NCBI RefSeq assembly: GCF_001692325.1
Contig: NZ_LXKN01000018.1
Coordinates: 961,046-1,025,045 of the forward strand
Origin: Rhizobium sp. AC27/96
GTDB lineage: Bacteria; Pseudomonadota; Alphaproteobacteria; Rhizobiales; Rhizobiaceae
DNA length: 64,000 bases
Reading direction: 5' to 3'
The notes under the pieces are model-generated. The model did not search any database and had not been told where the DNA came from. It saw only the letters and a list, made by a program, of their open reading frames with translations. Of this stretch, positions 34,913-46,538 are shown one piece after another. Each line of letters starts with the position of its first letter. Position 1 is the first letter of the stretch. The translations under genes were made by a program, and so were the position numbers.

Positions 34913-34964
34913 ACAGCGTCGATTGAAATCTGGCCAGCGCGTAAGATCATAAAAAGGGAACTCT

Positions 34965-36815
<1,851 letters not shown>

Positions 36816-36829
36816 GACGGTTTCAGACC

Positions 36830-36843
36830 TTGACGTCCGTCAA
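36830..36843. promoter_or_regulatory. Short palindrome before the thiol peroxidase gene
   Basis: TTGACG-TC-CGTCAA, 14 bases, 52 bases upstream of ATG 36895 and 14 bases after the transporter operon stop. It could be an operator for the peroxidase gene; TTGACG could also serve as a -35 element. Confidence 0.3.
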
Positions 36844-36894
36844 ATCCAGGCAAATATCAGCATCCTGTTTCCCGTCTCACTTGGAGTGAATGAA

Positions 36895-37443
36895 ATGACC
36901 GACAGCGTGCTCGATATTCCGGTAAAGAGGATCGACGGCAGCGATACGACGCTTGCCGATTATCGCGGCAAGGTGATCATGGTCGTCAACGTCGCCTCCA
37001 AATGCGGGCTGACGGTGCAATACGAAGGGCTGGAAAAGCTTTACGAGGACAAGCGCGATGAAGGTCTCATCATCGCCGGCTTTCCCGCTAATGATTTCAA
37101 GGGCCAGGAACCCGGCACGAACGAGGATATCCTGAGCTTCTGCACGCTGACCTACGACGTGCAGTTCCCGATGTTTTCCAAGATTGCCGTCACGGGCGTA
37201 GAGCGGCATCCACTCTACAACGGCCTCATCGCCTCCGGCGTCGAAACGACGGGCGATGGGCCGATGCGCGAGCGCCTTGCAAAGCACGGCCTCGAGACCG
37301 GAGAGGATGGCGGCATCGTCTGGAATTTCGAGAAATTCCTGATCGGCCGCGACGGCAAGGTCGCCGCCCGTTTTGCGCCTGACGTGACAGCGGATGATCC
37401 GCGTCTTCTGTCTGCTCTCGACAAGGAACTGGCCCGCTCATAG
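36895..37443 (+). CDS. Glutathione peroxidase family protein
   Basis: 182 residues from ATG 36895, with GGAG 8 bases upstream; an in-frame GTG at 36886 overlaps it. Thiol-dependent peroxide reduction in the cytoplasm. Catalytic Cys37 (VASKCGLT), Gln71 in GFPANDFKGQEPG (usually GFPCNQF) and Trp in WNFEKFLI complete the tetrad. Bacterial members of this group (BtuE/BsaA) often use thioredoxin rather than glutathione. Its place after a possible gamma-glutamyl peptide operon may be coincidental, since the palindrome at 36830 suggests its own promoter. Confidence 0.87.
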   Translation: MTDSVLDIPVKRIDGSDTTLADYRGKVIMVVNVASKCGLTVQYEGLEKLYEDKRDEGLIIAGFPANDFKGQEPGTNEDILSFCTLTYDVQFPMFSKIAVTGVERHPLYNGLIASGVETTGDGPMRERLAKHGLETGEDGGIVWNFEKFLIGRDGKVAARFAPDVTADDPRLLSALDKELARS

Positions 37444-37453
37444 AGCGATTGAA

Positions 37454-37492
37454 CAATTCCAGCAAAACCGCTGCATAATTTTGCTGGAATTG
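37454..37492. repeat. Perfect 14-base inverted repeat between convergent genes
   Basis: CAATTCCAGCAAAA (37454-37467) and TTTTGCTGGAATTG (37479-37492) enclose an 11-base loop. It lies between the peroxidase stop and the sugar ATPase stop, and would terminate transcription from both sides (TTTT within the 3' arm in either direction). This form is common as a dispersed rhizobial hairpin. Confidence 0.6.
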
Positions 37493-37494
37493 CT

Positions 37495-38580
<1,086 letters not shown>

Positions 38581-38583
38581 GAA

Positions 38584-39492
38584 CTAACCCTTGACTGCGC
38601 CCGCGGTGATACCGCGCACGAACCAGCGACCCGAACCGAAATAGACGATCAACGGAATAAGGGCGGTCAGAATGGTTGCCGCCATGTTGACGTTGTAAAG
38701 CTTCTCGCCCTGGGTGGAGTTGACGATGTTGTTGAGCTGCACGGTCATGGGGAAGTTTTCCCGGCCGGCGAAGACGACGCCGAACAGGAAATCGTTCCAG
38801 ATGCCGGTCACCTGCAGGATCCCCGCGACGACGAGGATGGGGATCGACATGGGGATCATCAGCCGGAAGAAGATCTGCCACAACCCTGCCCCGTCGATGC
38901 GGGCAGCCTTGAACAGTTCCATCGGCAGGCTGGAATAGTAGTTGCGAAACAGCAGCGTCAGCACGGGCAGGCCGAAGACCGTATGGGTGATGATGATGCA
39001 GGGCAGTGTCGAATAGATGCCGATGTCGCGATAGATCAGCACCAGCGGATAGATAAACACCTGATAGGGAATGAATGCTCCGAGCAGGAGGATGGCGAAC
39101 AGCACGTTCGCGCCCCTCACCCGCCAGAAGGAGAGGGCATAGCCGGTCAGCGACGAAATGAAGATCGACAGGATCATGCTCGGGATCAGGATCTTTACCG
39201 AATTCCAGAAGCCGACGCTGATGCCGCCGCATTCAAGGCCGGTGCAGGCCGTGCTCCATGCCTGCACCCAGGCATCGGCAGACCACGCTTGCGGAAAGGC
39301 GAAGATATTGCCCTGCCGGATCTCCGGCATGGATTTGAACGAGGTGACGAGCATTACATAAAGCGGTAGCAGGAAGAACAGCGCCGCCATGACCAGAAAG
39401 GCATAGAGGCCGATGCGCCCGGGCGTCAGATGCTGCGGTTTGCGTCCGGTCGGACCCTGCATGGTGGCTTTGACGGAAGATGGTGTCGTCAT
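38584..39492 (-). CDS. Sugar ABC transporter permease (MalG type)
   Basis: 302 residues, six helices. N-terminus basic, then AFLVMAALFFLLPLYVMLVT. EAA loop EL-FKAARIDGAGLWQIFFRL. Contains GVVFAGRENFPMTVQLNN, a typical periplasmic loop of this subfamily. It shares one base with the end of the preceding permease gene. Confidence 0.92.
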   Translation of the reverse strand: MTTPSSVKATMQGPTGRKPQHLTPGRIGLYAFLVMAALFFLLPLYVMLVTSFKSMPEIRQGNIFAFPQAWSADAWVQAWSTACTGLECGGISVGFWNSVKILIPSMILSIFISSLTGYALSFWRVRGANVLFAILLLGAFIPYQVFIYPLVLIYRDIGIYSTLPCIIITHTVFGLPVLTLLFRNYYSSLPMELFKAARIDGAGLWQIFFRLMIPMSIPILVVAGILQVTGIWNDFLFGVVFAGRENFPMTVQLNNIVNSTQGEKLYNVNMAATILTALIPLIVYFGSGRWFVRGITAGAVKG

Positions 39493-40430
39493 CAGTTGCC
39501 CCTCGGTTTTTCACGGAAATATTCGTAGTAGAGCCACGGCGTCACCACGACGACCACGGTCGCGAACATGACGGTCGATGCCGCGGTCGCCAGCCCGATA
39601 TTGCCGCGACCGAACAGGTAATCCATGATGAATTTCCCGGGCACTTCGGTCGAAATCCCAGGCCCGCCGCCGGTTGTCGCCAGCACCAGTTCGTAGACCC
39701 TGACAACGGCGATCGCCAGAAGCACGCTGGCGGTGATGATGGTCGGCCTCAGGATCGGGATGACGATGTGGAGATAGACGCGCCAGCTCGGAATGCCGTC
39801 GATGCGGGTCGCCTTCCATAGTTCGCGGTCGACGCCGCGCAATCCCGCCAGCATGATCGCCATCACCAGGCCCGTCGATTGCCATATGCCGGCCAGCACG
39901 ATGACGTAGAGCGCCAGATCGCTCTGGACGATCCAGTCGAAGCGGAACCAGGTGAAGCCGATGCTGTCGGCAACCTTCTGTAGGCCAAGCGTCGGATTCA
40001 TGATCCACTGCCAGACGAGGCCCGTGACGATGAAGGACATTGCGAAGGGATAGAGGAAGATCGTCCGGAACGTGTTTTCGAAGCGAACCTTCTGGTCGAG
40101 AGCAACCGCGAGAAGGAAGCCGAGAATCAGACAGCCGGCGATGAAGAGAATGCCGAAAACCACGACATTCTGCAGCGATATCTGCCAGCGCGCGGTGTCA
40201 AACAGCCGCTCGTACTGCTTGGTTCCTACGAAGATATTGACCGGCAGCACCTTGCTGTCCGTGAAAGATATCCAGATGTTCCAGACAACAGTCACGACAT
40301 AAGCCAACAGCACGATGACGAAGGCCGGGAACAGGGCGATATAGGGCGAAAAACGCATTTTCCTGCGGGTTGCGCCCGGCTTTACGACGGTCGCACCGAC
40401 AACGGCAGCGCTTGTTTCAGGTGTGCTCAT
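39492..40430 (-). CDS. Sugar ABC transporter permease (MalF type)
   Basis: 312 residues from ATG 40430, preceded by GAGGAG (the in-frame start at 40448 lies upstream of that site). Six helices; EAA loop ELWKATRIDGIPSWRVYLHI. An N-terminal soluble segment of about 30 residues precedes the first helix. Forms the channel with the 38584 product. Confidence 0.92.
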   Translation of the reverse strand: MSTPETSAAVVGATVVKPGATRRKMRFSPYIALFPAFVIVLLAYVVTVVWNIWISFTDSKVLPVNIFVGTKQYERLFDTARWQISLQNVVVFGILFIAGCLILGFLLAVALDQKVRFENTFRTIFLYPFAMSFIVTGLVWQWIMNPTLGLQKVADSIGFTWFRFDWIVQSDLALYVIVLAGIWQSTGLVMAIMLAGLRGVDRELWKATRIDGIPSWRVYLHIVIPILRPTIITASVLLAIAVVRVYELVLATTGGGPGISTEVPGKFIMDYLFGRGNIGLATAASTVMFATVVVVVTPWLYYEYFREKPRGN

Positions 40431-40460
40431 GGCGCTCCTCCTCAGCATTCATGAAAACCG

Positions 40461-40482
40461 GCGGCAGGCGAACCTGCCACCG
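40461..40482 (-). promoter_or_regulatory. Stem-loop after the sugar-binding protein gene
   Basis: GGCAGG (40463-40468) and CCTGCC (40473-40478) with a 4-base loop, flanked by further CG pairs, 20 bases after the binding-protein stop (minus strand) and before the permease ribosome-binding site. Same placement as the hairpins at 30455 and 55005. Confidence 0.5.
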
Positions 40483-40501
40483 CATGGATGTCGATTGAAG
40501 C

Positions 40502-41749
40502 TTACTTCGCCTGGTCGATGACCTTGGCGAACTGATCGGCGAACTGATCTGCCGTCATGCTGGGGGTCGTCCAATATTGGGCGATCAAGTCGCCTTCCGT
40601 CTGGACGATGTCCTGCGGCGTCAGCACGTCAGAGGTCAGGATCTGACGGGTCGGATCCTTGAGGGCGTTCAGGCCCTTCTGCGCGCAGGCATCGAGCTTC
40701 GACGTATCAACATCGAGACGAACCGGCACGGAGCCCTTCTTGGAGTTGAAGGCCAGCTGACCTTCCTTGGACATGATGACCGTTGCCAGCAAGGTCTGGG
40801 CATCGACCGCCGTCTTGTCCTTCAGGACCGGGAAGACGAAGATATCGCCGCCCATCATGAAGTTGGATTCACCCGGTCCGAGGATGCAGCCGAAATCCTT
40901 GTCGGCAACGAGGCCGGCATGGATGAATTCGCCCTTGGCCCAGTCACCCATGAACTGGATGCCGGCCTTGCCGTCGATCAGCATGCCGGTCGCGACGTTC
41001 CAGTCACGGTTCGGGCTGCCCGCATCCTGGTAGTTGCGCAGCTTGGCGAAGACTTCGGCGACATGCTTGAACTTGTCGGACTTGACGGCATTGGTATCGA
41101 GGTCCTTCCAGACCTTGCCATAGAGGTCCTTGCCGCCTTCACCGAGAAGGATGGCGTTGAACATCAGCTGGAGCTGCCAGGGCTGGCCACCGACGGCGAC
41201 CGGGATCAGGCCTGCAGCCTTGATCTTGTCGAGCGCGGCAAACATTTCATCCCAGGTCTTCGGCTCTTCGGTCACACCTGCCTTGGCGAAAACGGGCTTG
41301 GAGTAGAACAGCCAGTTCTGACCGTGGTCGTTGATCGGCGCGCCGTAGATATGGCCCTGAAACTGGATGGCCTGGTAGAAGGCTGGCGTCAGAACGGATT
41401 TCCAATCCTGTTCCTTGGCGAGATCGTCGAGCGGACGCAGCAGGCCCTGCTGGGCGAGGTCATTCATCTGGGTGCCGGTATTGAACTGCATCGCCGTCGG
41501 CGGGTTGCCGCCGATGATGCGGTTGATGCCGATCGGTCTAGCCGTCGAGCCGGAGCCGGCAATCGCGGTATCCACCCAATCGCCGCCGGCGGCGTTGAAG
41601 GCCTTGGCCAGCTCCTTCACGGCGGCGGCTTCGCCACCGGACGTCCACCAATGCAGGACCTCGGCTTTCTTGCCTTCGGCCAGAGCGCCGGTCACGCTTG
41701 CCGCGACCAACGCCGTGGCGCCGACCAATGCCATCATCAATTTACGCAT
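40502..41749 (-). CDS. Sugar ABC transporter substrate-binding protein
   Basis: 415 residues, CUT1 SBP_bac_1 family. Sec signal MRKLMMALVGATALVAASVT with cleavage near GALA. The mature start EVLHWWTSGGEAAAVKELAK, INRIIGGNPPTAMQFN, and FMGDWAKGEFIHAG resemble binding proteins for glucose, glucosides or related sugars in rhizobia. The exact ligand is not assignable. AGGAGGA lies upstream of the ATG. A 209-base gap with two hairpins separates it from the dehydrogenase gene, so it may have its own promoter. Confidence 0.9.
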   Translation of the reverse strand: MRKLMMALVGATALVAASVTGALAEGKKAEVLHWWTSGGEAAAVKELAKAFNAAGGDWVDTAIAGSGSTARPIGINRIIGGNPPTAMQFNTGTQMNDLAQQGLLRPLDDLAKEQDWKSVLTPAFYQAIQFQGHIYGAPINDHGQNWLFYSKPVFAKAGVTEEPKTWDEMFAALDKIKAAGLIPVAVGGQPWQLQLMFNAILLGEGGKDLYGKVWKDLDTNAVKSDKFKHVAEVFAKLRNYQDAGSPNRDWNVATGMLIDGKAGIQFMGDWAKGEFIHAGLVADKDFGCILGPGESNFMMGGDIFVFPVLKDKTAVDAQTLLATVIMSKEGQLAFNSKKGSVPVRLDVDTSKLDACAQKGLNALKDPTRQILTSDVLTPQDIVQTEGDLIAQYWTTPSMTADQFADQFAKVIDQAK

Positions 41750-41879
41750 ATGTTCCTCCTCCTTTGAAAACGTTCTCCAAACGCTTGTGCTCAGCGACCG
41801 TAGTCCCCCCGGACATCGGCCGCCGAATTTTGTAGTCCTCCAAAGCTATGCCGCCGGGCCTCCGTTCCCTGCGGCAAGT

Positions 41880-41934
41880 GGGCAATGCTTCCTCAGGCAT
41901 TGCCCCTCGTCAAGTCCACAGTCCAAAAGGACTG
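41880..41934 (-). promoter_or_regulatory. Tandem hairpins inside the sugar operon
   Basis: GGGCAATGC (41880-41888) / GCATTGCCC (41897-41905) with an 8-base loop, and CAGTCC (41919-41924) / GGACTG (41929-41934) with a 4-base loop. They lie after the dehydrogenase stop and before the binding-protein gene. Neither has a long T-run, so attenuation or message processing is more likely than full termination. Confidence 0.5.
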
Positions 41935-41958
41935 CATTTTCCTAAGCTATAGCGTAGC

Positions 41959-43080
41959 CTATGCGAAACGTCCCTCATTAATTGTACGTTGTATCGGGTC
42001 CGGACGGCCGCAGCTACTATGGATTGCAACGACGCTGCGTGATTGAGACGAGCGCTCGAATGCCGTCATGACTTCCAGGGCATGGAAGGCAAGTTCGGAC
42101 GATACCCGATGCTGGCGCCCGGAGCGAAGGGAATCAACCATTTCCGCCGCGCCCAAACCGCGCAAGCCCAGATGGCCGGGCACGCCTTGGGTATAGGGAT
42201 GGTCGATCGCGATCTCCTCCCAGGCATCGCCGCCATCGCGGAATATCTCGACCTTGCCGCTAAAGTTGTTCGGGTCCGGGGTCACCATGGTTCCCTCGGA
42301 ACCATAAAGCTCGATCTGGTTGTGCTTGTGCTTGATGACATCGAAGCTGGTGGCGATGGTCACCGTGGCGCCACTGTGGAACTCCATCACGCCGGTCAGA
42401 TGCGTCGGCACCAGCACCTTGATGGTTTCGCCGCGATGCGGATCGGTTTTCACCGTCCGCTCGATGCGGGTGATCTTTGCCGTTCCGAAGACTTCGCGCA
42501 CCGGCCCGAGCAGGGCAATCAGGTTGGTGACATAATAGGGACCGACATCCAGCATCGGCCCGCCGCCGCGACCATAGAAGAAGGCGGGGTTGGGATGCCA
42601 ATGCTCATGGCCGGGCAAAAGCAGCATGGCGGTAGCCGAGATCGTCTTGCCGATGCGGCCTTCGTCCAGAAGCCGCCGCGTCAGCTGATGGCCGCCGCCG
42701 AGGAAAGTATCGGGAGCGCAGCCGAGCCGCAGGTCGCCTGCCCGTGCGAGCGACATCAGCTCCTCCGCTTCGACCATTGAGACGCCGAGCGGCTTTTCCG
42801 AATAGACATGCTTGCCGGCAAGCAACGCCTTCTTGCTGATGGCATGATGCGACACCGGCGTCGTCAGATTGATGATCAGGCCGATTTCCGGATCAGCCAG
42901 CATCGTGTCGAGCGCCACGGCCTCGATACCGAACTGCGCGGCCAGCTTTTGCGCCGATGAACCGTAGAGATCGTAGACCGACTTCACGCGGATGAAATCG
43001 AACATGTGCAGGGTTGCGACATAGGTGGCGCTGATATTGCCGGCGCCGACAATGCCGACTTTCATGGGTTCGTTGCTCAT
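41959..43080 (-). CDS. Gfo/Idh/MocA family oxidoreductase
   Basis: 373 residues. N-terminal Rossmann domain with KVGIVGAGNISATYVATL, catalytic-type EKPLGVSMVEAEEL (Lys of EKP at about residue 95), then GGGPMLDVGPYYVTNLIALLGP in the C-terminal alpha/beta domain. NAD(P)-dependent sugar or inositol-type oxidation or epimerisation. Stop-to-start spacing to the epimerase gene is 11 bases, so the two enzymes form one translational block, as in rhizobial 3-keto-sugar or inositol-like pathways. Confidence 0.88.
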   Translation of the reverse strand: MSNEPMKVGIVGAGNISATYVATLHMFDFIRVKSVYDLYGSSAQKLAAQFGIEAVALDTMLADPEIGLIINLTTPVSHHAISKKALLAGKHVYSEKPLGVSMVEAEELMSLARAGDLRLGCAPDTFLGGGHQLTRRLLDEGRIGKTISATAMLLLPGHEHWHPNPAFFYGRGGGPMLDVGPYYVTNLIALLGPVREVFGTAKITRIERTVKTDPHRGETIKVLVPTHLTGVMEFHSGATVTIATSFDVIKHKHNQIELYGSEGTMVTPDPNNFSGKVEIFRDGGDAWEEIAIDHPYTQGVPGHLGLRGLGAAEMVDSLRSGRQHRVSSELAFHALEVMTAFERSSQSRSVVAIHSSCGRPDPIQRTINEGRFA

Positions 43081-43091
43081 TGGGACAGCCT

Positions 43092-44021
43092 CTAGGAAAT
43101 GGTGATATCGAGTTCGGCGGCGGCGGCGCGCAGATAGCTCATGCCACGCCGCATTTCCTCATCGAATTCCGGTGTCGCCTCGCGGAAATGCGTCCAGTGC
43201 GACGCACCCGGCGCATCCTCCAGCTCCAACGTGATCGGGCCGGAATAGCCGATCGCCTGCAACGCCGCGAAAATGGCCTTCCAGTCGATCTTGCCGCGCC
43301 CCGGTCGCCAATGGGCGTTGGTATGGCCCTCATTGTCGGAAAAATGCGTGTTGTAGATGCGATCGCCGAGCGCCAGCACGACGTAATGCGGCATGTCGCC
43401 GGCGGGAAAGAGGTGGCTCGGATCGAAATTCAGACCGAGGTTGGGAGCGCCGGTACGTTCGATCAGGCGCAGCATGCCCTGGCCGGAACTGACCCAGCGA
43501 TAGGGATGCGGCTCGATCGCAACCCGCAAATTGACCGCAGCGGCAATCTCGCAGGCCTTGGCAAAGCCGTCGACCACCAGATCATATTCACCCGTCCAGT
43601 CCCATTGCGGCTCGACGACTGCACCCCACTCCTGCGAAATCGGGCGCTGGAGGATCGGCTTGACGTCGGATTGAAAGGGATAGGGCGTCATGCTGGTAAC
43701 GATAGGCGTGCCGATCTCGGCCGCCACATCCATTCCGCGCTTATAGCCCTCGAGATCGACTGTCGAAACCGGAGCATTCGCGGCGCGGCTGAAGGGCAGA
43801 TTGAAGAAGAAGTTGGTGAGCACCAGCCCCTCGCCATCGGCGATGTGCTTCAACTCGCGAATGGTCTCCGGCGTATAATAGGCCAGCATGTCGACCGACC
43901 ATGCCGTCAGCTCGAAGCCTTTACAGCCGGTGCGGGCCAGCCGCCGCAATGGTGCGGCGTAAGGCGGGTTCCAATTGAACGTCCAGATTGGTGATCCGAA
44001 AAAAAGCGAGCCCTGGCTCAC
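43092..44021 (-). CDS. Sugar phosphate isomerase/epimerase (TIM barrel)
   Basis: 309 residues from GTG 44021, which follows AAGGGAGGATGAC; the frame is open to 44150, but that region contains the LacI operator and no barrel sequence. Xylose isomerase-like AP-endonuclease-2 fold: GFELTAWSVDML, metal-site EPHPYRWVSS, NLGLNFDPSHLF, NTHFSDNEG and TLELEDAPGA. First enzyme gene of the operon. It likely isomerises or epimerises the imported sugar after oxidation. Confidence 0.88.
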   Translation of the reverse strand: MSQGSLFFGSPIWTFNWNPPYAAPLRRLARTGCKGFELTAWSVDMLAYYTPETIRELKHIADGEGLVLTNFFFNLPFSRAANAPVSTVDLEGYKRGMDVAAEIGTPIVTSMTPYPFQSDVKPILQRPISQEWGAVVEPQWDWTGEYDLVVDGFAKACEIAAAVNLRVAIEPHPYRWVSSGQGMLRLIERTGAPNLGLNFDPSHLFPAGDMPHYVVLALGDRIYNTHFSDNEGHTNAHWRPGRGKIDWKAIFAALQAIGYSGPITLELEDAPGASHWTHFREATPEFDEEMRRGMSYLRAAAAELDITIS

Positions 44022-44108
44022 GTCATCCTCCCTTGGAATATGATTGCCCGCCTGCGGCGAGGCTTTCATCTTCTTGCCGATCGGAGCCTCTATCCCCTCC
44101 AAACAGCA

Positions 44109-44126
44109 ATTCGTAACGTTACGAAT
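44109..44126. promoter_or_regulatory. LacI-family operator 1
   Basis: Perfect 18-base palindrome ATTCGTAACGTTACGAAT. The central CG-flanked core is typical of LacI-family sites. It lies 88 bases upstream of the epimerase GTG. Confidence 0.8.
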
Positions 44127-44199
44127 GATAGATAATAACGCAGCTGTCAAGCCGCCGCTTACGCCACAAAACAGTCAGCTTACCGATGAAATACGAAAA

Positions 44200-44213
44200 T
44201 CGTAACGTTACGA
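44200..44213. promoter_or_regulatory. LacI-family operator 2
   Basis: Perfect 14-base palindrome TCGTAACGTTACGA, sharing the core of operator 1. Centres are 89 bases apart, suitable for DNA looping by a LacI tetramer or for two dimers. Located 44 bases beyond the lacI-type stop. Confidence 0.8.
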
Positions 44214-44256
44214 ACGGCTTGCCAGGATACATGATCCCCGCTCAGTGCCGCAAAGA

Positions 44257-45345
44257 TCAGACTGATAACTTCTGGCTATTGTGATCGACGAATTCGGCCT
44301 GGACGATTTCACGCAATTCGCCGGGATCGTCACCGGCGATTGCCCGGCTTAGAAAGGCCGCCAGTCGCTCACCGATCGCGTGGTTGGAGTAATAAAAAGT
44401 GCTGAGCGGCGGATTGAAGAAATCAGGGAGTGCCGTGCCGCCGTAGGTGATCAAGGCGAAATTCTGTCCGGCTTGGCGCCCGATGTCGCGAAGACCGGCA
44501 AGGAAGCCAAGAGCAGCCTCTTCGCTCGCAACGAAAGCGGCCGTTGCATCCGGATTTCGCGCCGCCACGTGCCTCGCCATCTCGCGACCGCTATCGGGTG
44601 TTGCACCTGTGAAATGGATGAGATCATCTGCGACTTCGAGATGGCGTTCGGCAAAGGTTTTGCGCCAGCCCCGGACGAATTGCAGACCATAGGTGAACTG
44701 GTTGCTGGGCGCGATCAGCAGCGGCTTGCTATGGCCGGCATCGAGAAGCAGGCGCGCGGCTTGCGCCCCAATCACCTCGTGATCGAGATCGATGCTCGGA
44801 TGCAAGCTCAACAGTTCGGTACGGCCGAAGGTGACAAAGGGCATGCCGACCTCAAGCAGATACTTCACCCGATCATCCTGCGGTGTCGTATGCGTGATGA
44901 TGATGCCGTCGACGGACCCCTCCTCGACGATATCGCGCACAGTCGCCAGCGGATCATCGGCCTGCAATTGCGGCACGATGGTCGTGCGGTAACCCCTAGC
45001 CTTCATATAGCGCGATGCGCCCTCGATCAGCGAGGCGACGACAATGTTCATCTCGCCTTCGCGGCCAAAAGGCAGCACGATTCCAATCGCATGCGTCTTG
45101 CCGGTGCGAAGATTGATGCCGCCGAGGTTGGGGCGATAGCCGAGTTCGCCCGCAGCGCGCTTGACCAGCTCAATGGTTTCGCGATTGACCTCCGGTCCCT
45201 CCTTCAAGGCCCGGCTGACAGTTGTGACCGAGAGGCCGAGCGCCGTCGCAACGGTACGCAAGGTCACCCGCTGGCCCGCTTCGCGCCGCAAGCCACGTCC
45301 TACTGCCAATGCATGCACTTTCGCCAAATCGTTTCGCTCCGCCAT
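44257..45345 (-). CDS. LacI-family transcriptional regulator
   Basis: 362 residues. Helix-turn-helix LRTVATALGLSVTTVSRALK with hinge AAGELGYRPN, then a periplasmic-binding-protein-like effector domain (HAIGIVLPFGREGEMN, SVDGIIITHTTPQDD, DLDHEVIGAQAARLL). The N-terminal extension of about 26 residues before the HTH is usual in rhizobia. It probably represses the sugar operon via the two palindromes just downstream, with the imported sugar as inducer. Confidence 0.92.
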   Translation of the reverse strand: MAERNDLAKVHALAVGRGLRREAGQRVTLRTVATALGLSVTTVSRALKEGPEVNRETIELVKRAAGELGYRPNLGGINLRTGKTHAIGIVLPFGREGEMNIVVASLIEGASRYMKARGYRTTIVPQLQADDPLATVRDIVEEGSVDGIIITHTTPQDDRVKYLLEVGMPFVTFGRTELLSLHPSIDLDHEVIGAQAARLLLDAGHSKPLLIAPSNQFTYGLQFVRGWRKTFAERHLEVADDLIHFTGATPDSGREMARHVAARNPDATAAFVASEEAALGFLAGLRDIGRQAGQNFALITYGGTALPDFFNPPLSTFYYSNHAIGERLAAFLSRAIAGDDPGELREIVQAEFVDHNSQKLSV

Positions 45346-45540
45346 GTCGACGCGAGAATGCCCGCAGCTGATTGGCGACGCAAGTGCGGTACGGCACTCC
45401 TTGACCAGGGAAAGGCGGGAATTCCTTGGCGGGCGCGCTCGCTAACAGAAAGCCGCCAGATGCAACTTTTTGTAATTGACTTTTATAAAAGCAATTTTAA
45501 AGTGCATAACATTGCAACACTACTTTTGAAAGAATGGCTC

Positions 45541-45690
45541 ATGGACAGATATACCAAAACTGTTTTGACAATCATCGCCGTCGCACTCGCGGCAATCGCT
45601 ATCCAAAACACAATTACACCGGCGCAAGCCGTCGGTGGCGGCTGCGGTACGGAGACCTACCGGCCCTGCTACGTAAAGCTGGTGAACTAG
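45541..45690 (+). CDS. Small exported peptide, 49 residues
   Basis: ATG 45541 to TAG 45690; basic MDRYTKTVL, one hydrophobic stretch (TIIAVALAAIAI), a possible signal-peptidase site at TPAQA, and a short mature tail with two Cys (GGCGTETYRPCY) that could form a disulfide. The ribosome-binding site is weak (GAAAGAA). It resembles small periplasmic peptides widespread in Rhizobium (from memory). A clean terminator follows at 45706-45735. Confidence 0.65.
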   Translation: MDRYTKTVLTIIAVALAAIAIQNTITPAQAVGGGCGTETYRPCYVKLVN

Positions 45691-45705
45691 CGCAACCCAT
45701 CGCTC

Positions 45706-45736
45706 GCTGCCCGTGGAATACCCCGGGCAGCTTTTA
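45706..45736 (+). terminator. Factor-independent terminator
   Basis: GCTGCCCG (45706-45713) and CGGGCAGC (45724-45731) with a 10-base loop, then TTTTA. It starts 15 bases after the 49-residue gene and also lies beyond the convergent aldolase stop at 45750. Confidence 0.75.
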
Positions 45737-45749
45737 TCCCAGCCGATTA

Positions 45750-46538
45750 TCAATCAGCGCTTTTTCGCGCAGCCTGAATGGCCGCACGGGCACCCGCGCG
45801 CAGTTGCGCCGTATCCGTGCCGGCGATCACCAGATCGAGGCCGAGCTTCAGATATTGCCCGGCGCGCTCGCCATCACCAGCGAAGGCGCAGATGACCTTG
45901 CCGTGGGCGCGGCAGCGTGCGAGCGCGGTGGCGAGTGCCTGATCAATCGCAGCGCTATCGGGCGCAAGCCGCGCGCCGTTCGAAAGCGCGATGGAAAGAT
46001 CGGACGGACCGACGAAGATGCCATCGATGCCGTCGACGGCAAGGATCTCGTCGATCGCATCCAGAGCCGTGCGGGTTTCGATCATGGCAATGGTAACCGT
46101 CAGGCTGTTGGCGCTTTGCAGATAATCTTCCGCCGGCAGGCCAAAATGATTGAGGGCGAGCGAAGGCCCCCAGCTGCGCTCGCCAAGCGGCGGATATTTC
46201 GTTGCCTTCACCAAAGCGCGGGCGTCGTCGGCAGAATTGATCATCGGCGCGATGATGCCCGAAGCGCCTGCGTCCAGGAGCCTCGACGCGGAGGCGAAAT
46301 CGCCGACGGGGATGCGGGCAATGGCCGGCTTACCGGTCAATCTGACATAGGCAATGCCGTTTGCAGCCGATGTCATGTCCCACATGCCATGCTGCATATC
46401 CAGCACGACGCTATCGAAATCTTCCTGGGCAAGGTGATTGACGAACATCGGGTCGGGCGTGCCAACCCAGCCGGAGATCATGCCGCCATTTTCGCGGCGC
46501 TTCAGGCGCCCGGCAAAGCCGTTAATGTCAGTCGTCAT
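45750..46538 (-). CDS. HpcH/HpaI-type aldolase
   Basis: 262 residues from ATG 46538, with GAGGA upstream (an in-frame GTG at 46553 is part of that site). Class II pyruvate aldolase: DSVVLDMQHGMWD, metal-binding MIETRTALDAIDEILA (Glu) and GIFVGPSDLSIALS (Asp). It cleaves 2-keto-3-deoxy or 4-hydroxy-2-oxo acids to pyruvate and an aldehyde. Divergent from a GGT-like gene with 395 bases between; no sugar-acid dehydratase is adjacent, so the pathway is open. Confidence 0.9.
   Translation of the reverse strand: MTTDINGFAGRLKRRENGGMISGWVGTPDPMFVNHLAQEDFDSVVLDMQHGMWDMTSAANGIAYVRLTGKPAIARIPVGDFASASRLLDAGASGIIAPMINSADDARALVKATKYPPLGERSWGPSLALNHFGLPAEDYLQSANSLTVTIAMIETRTALDAIDEILAVDGIDGIFVGPSDLSIALSNGARLAPDSAAIDQALATALARCRAHGKVICAFAGDGERAGQYLKLGLDLVIAGTDTAQLRAGARAAIQAARKSAD

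Noticed and set aside
40577..41767. 396-codon plus-strand frame opposite the sugar-binding protein
   Set aside because: The minus strand has a signal peptide, family motifs and AGGAGGA; the plus frame has none.
44380..45540. Plus-strand extension of the 49-residue peptide frame through the lacI-type gene
   Set aside because: Only the last 49 codons, from ATG 45541, have a coherent signal-peptide design; the rest is antisense to the regulator.
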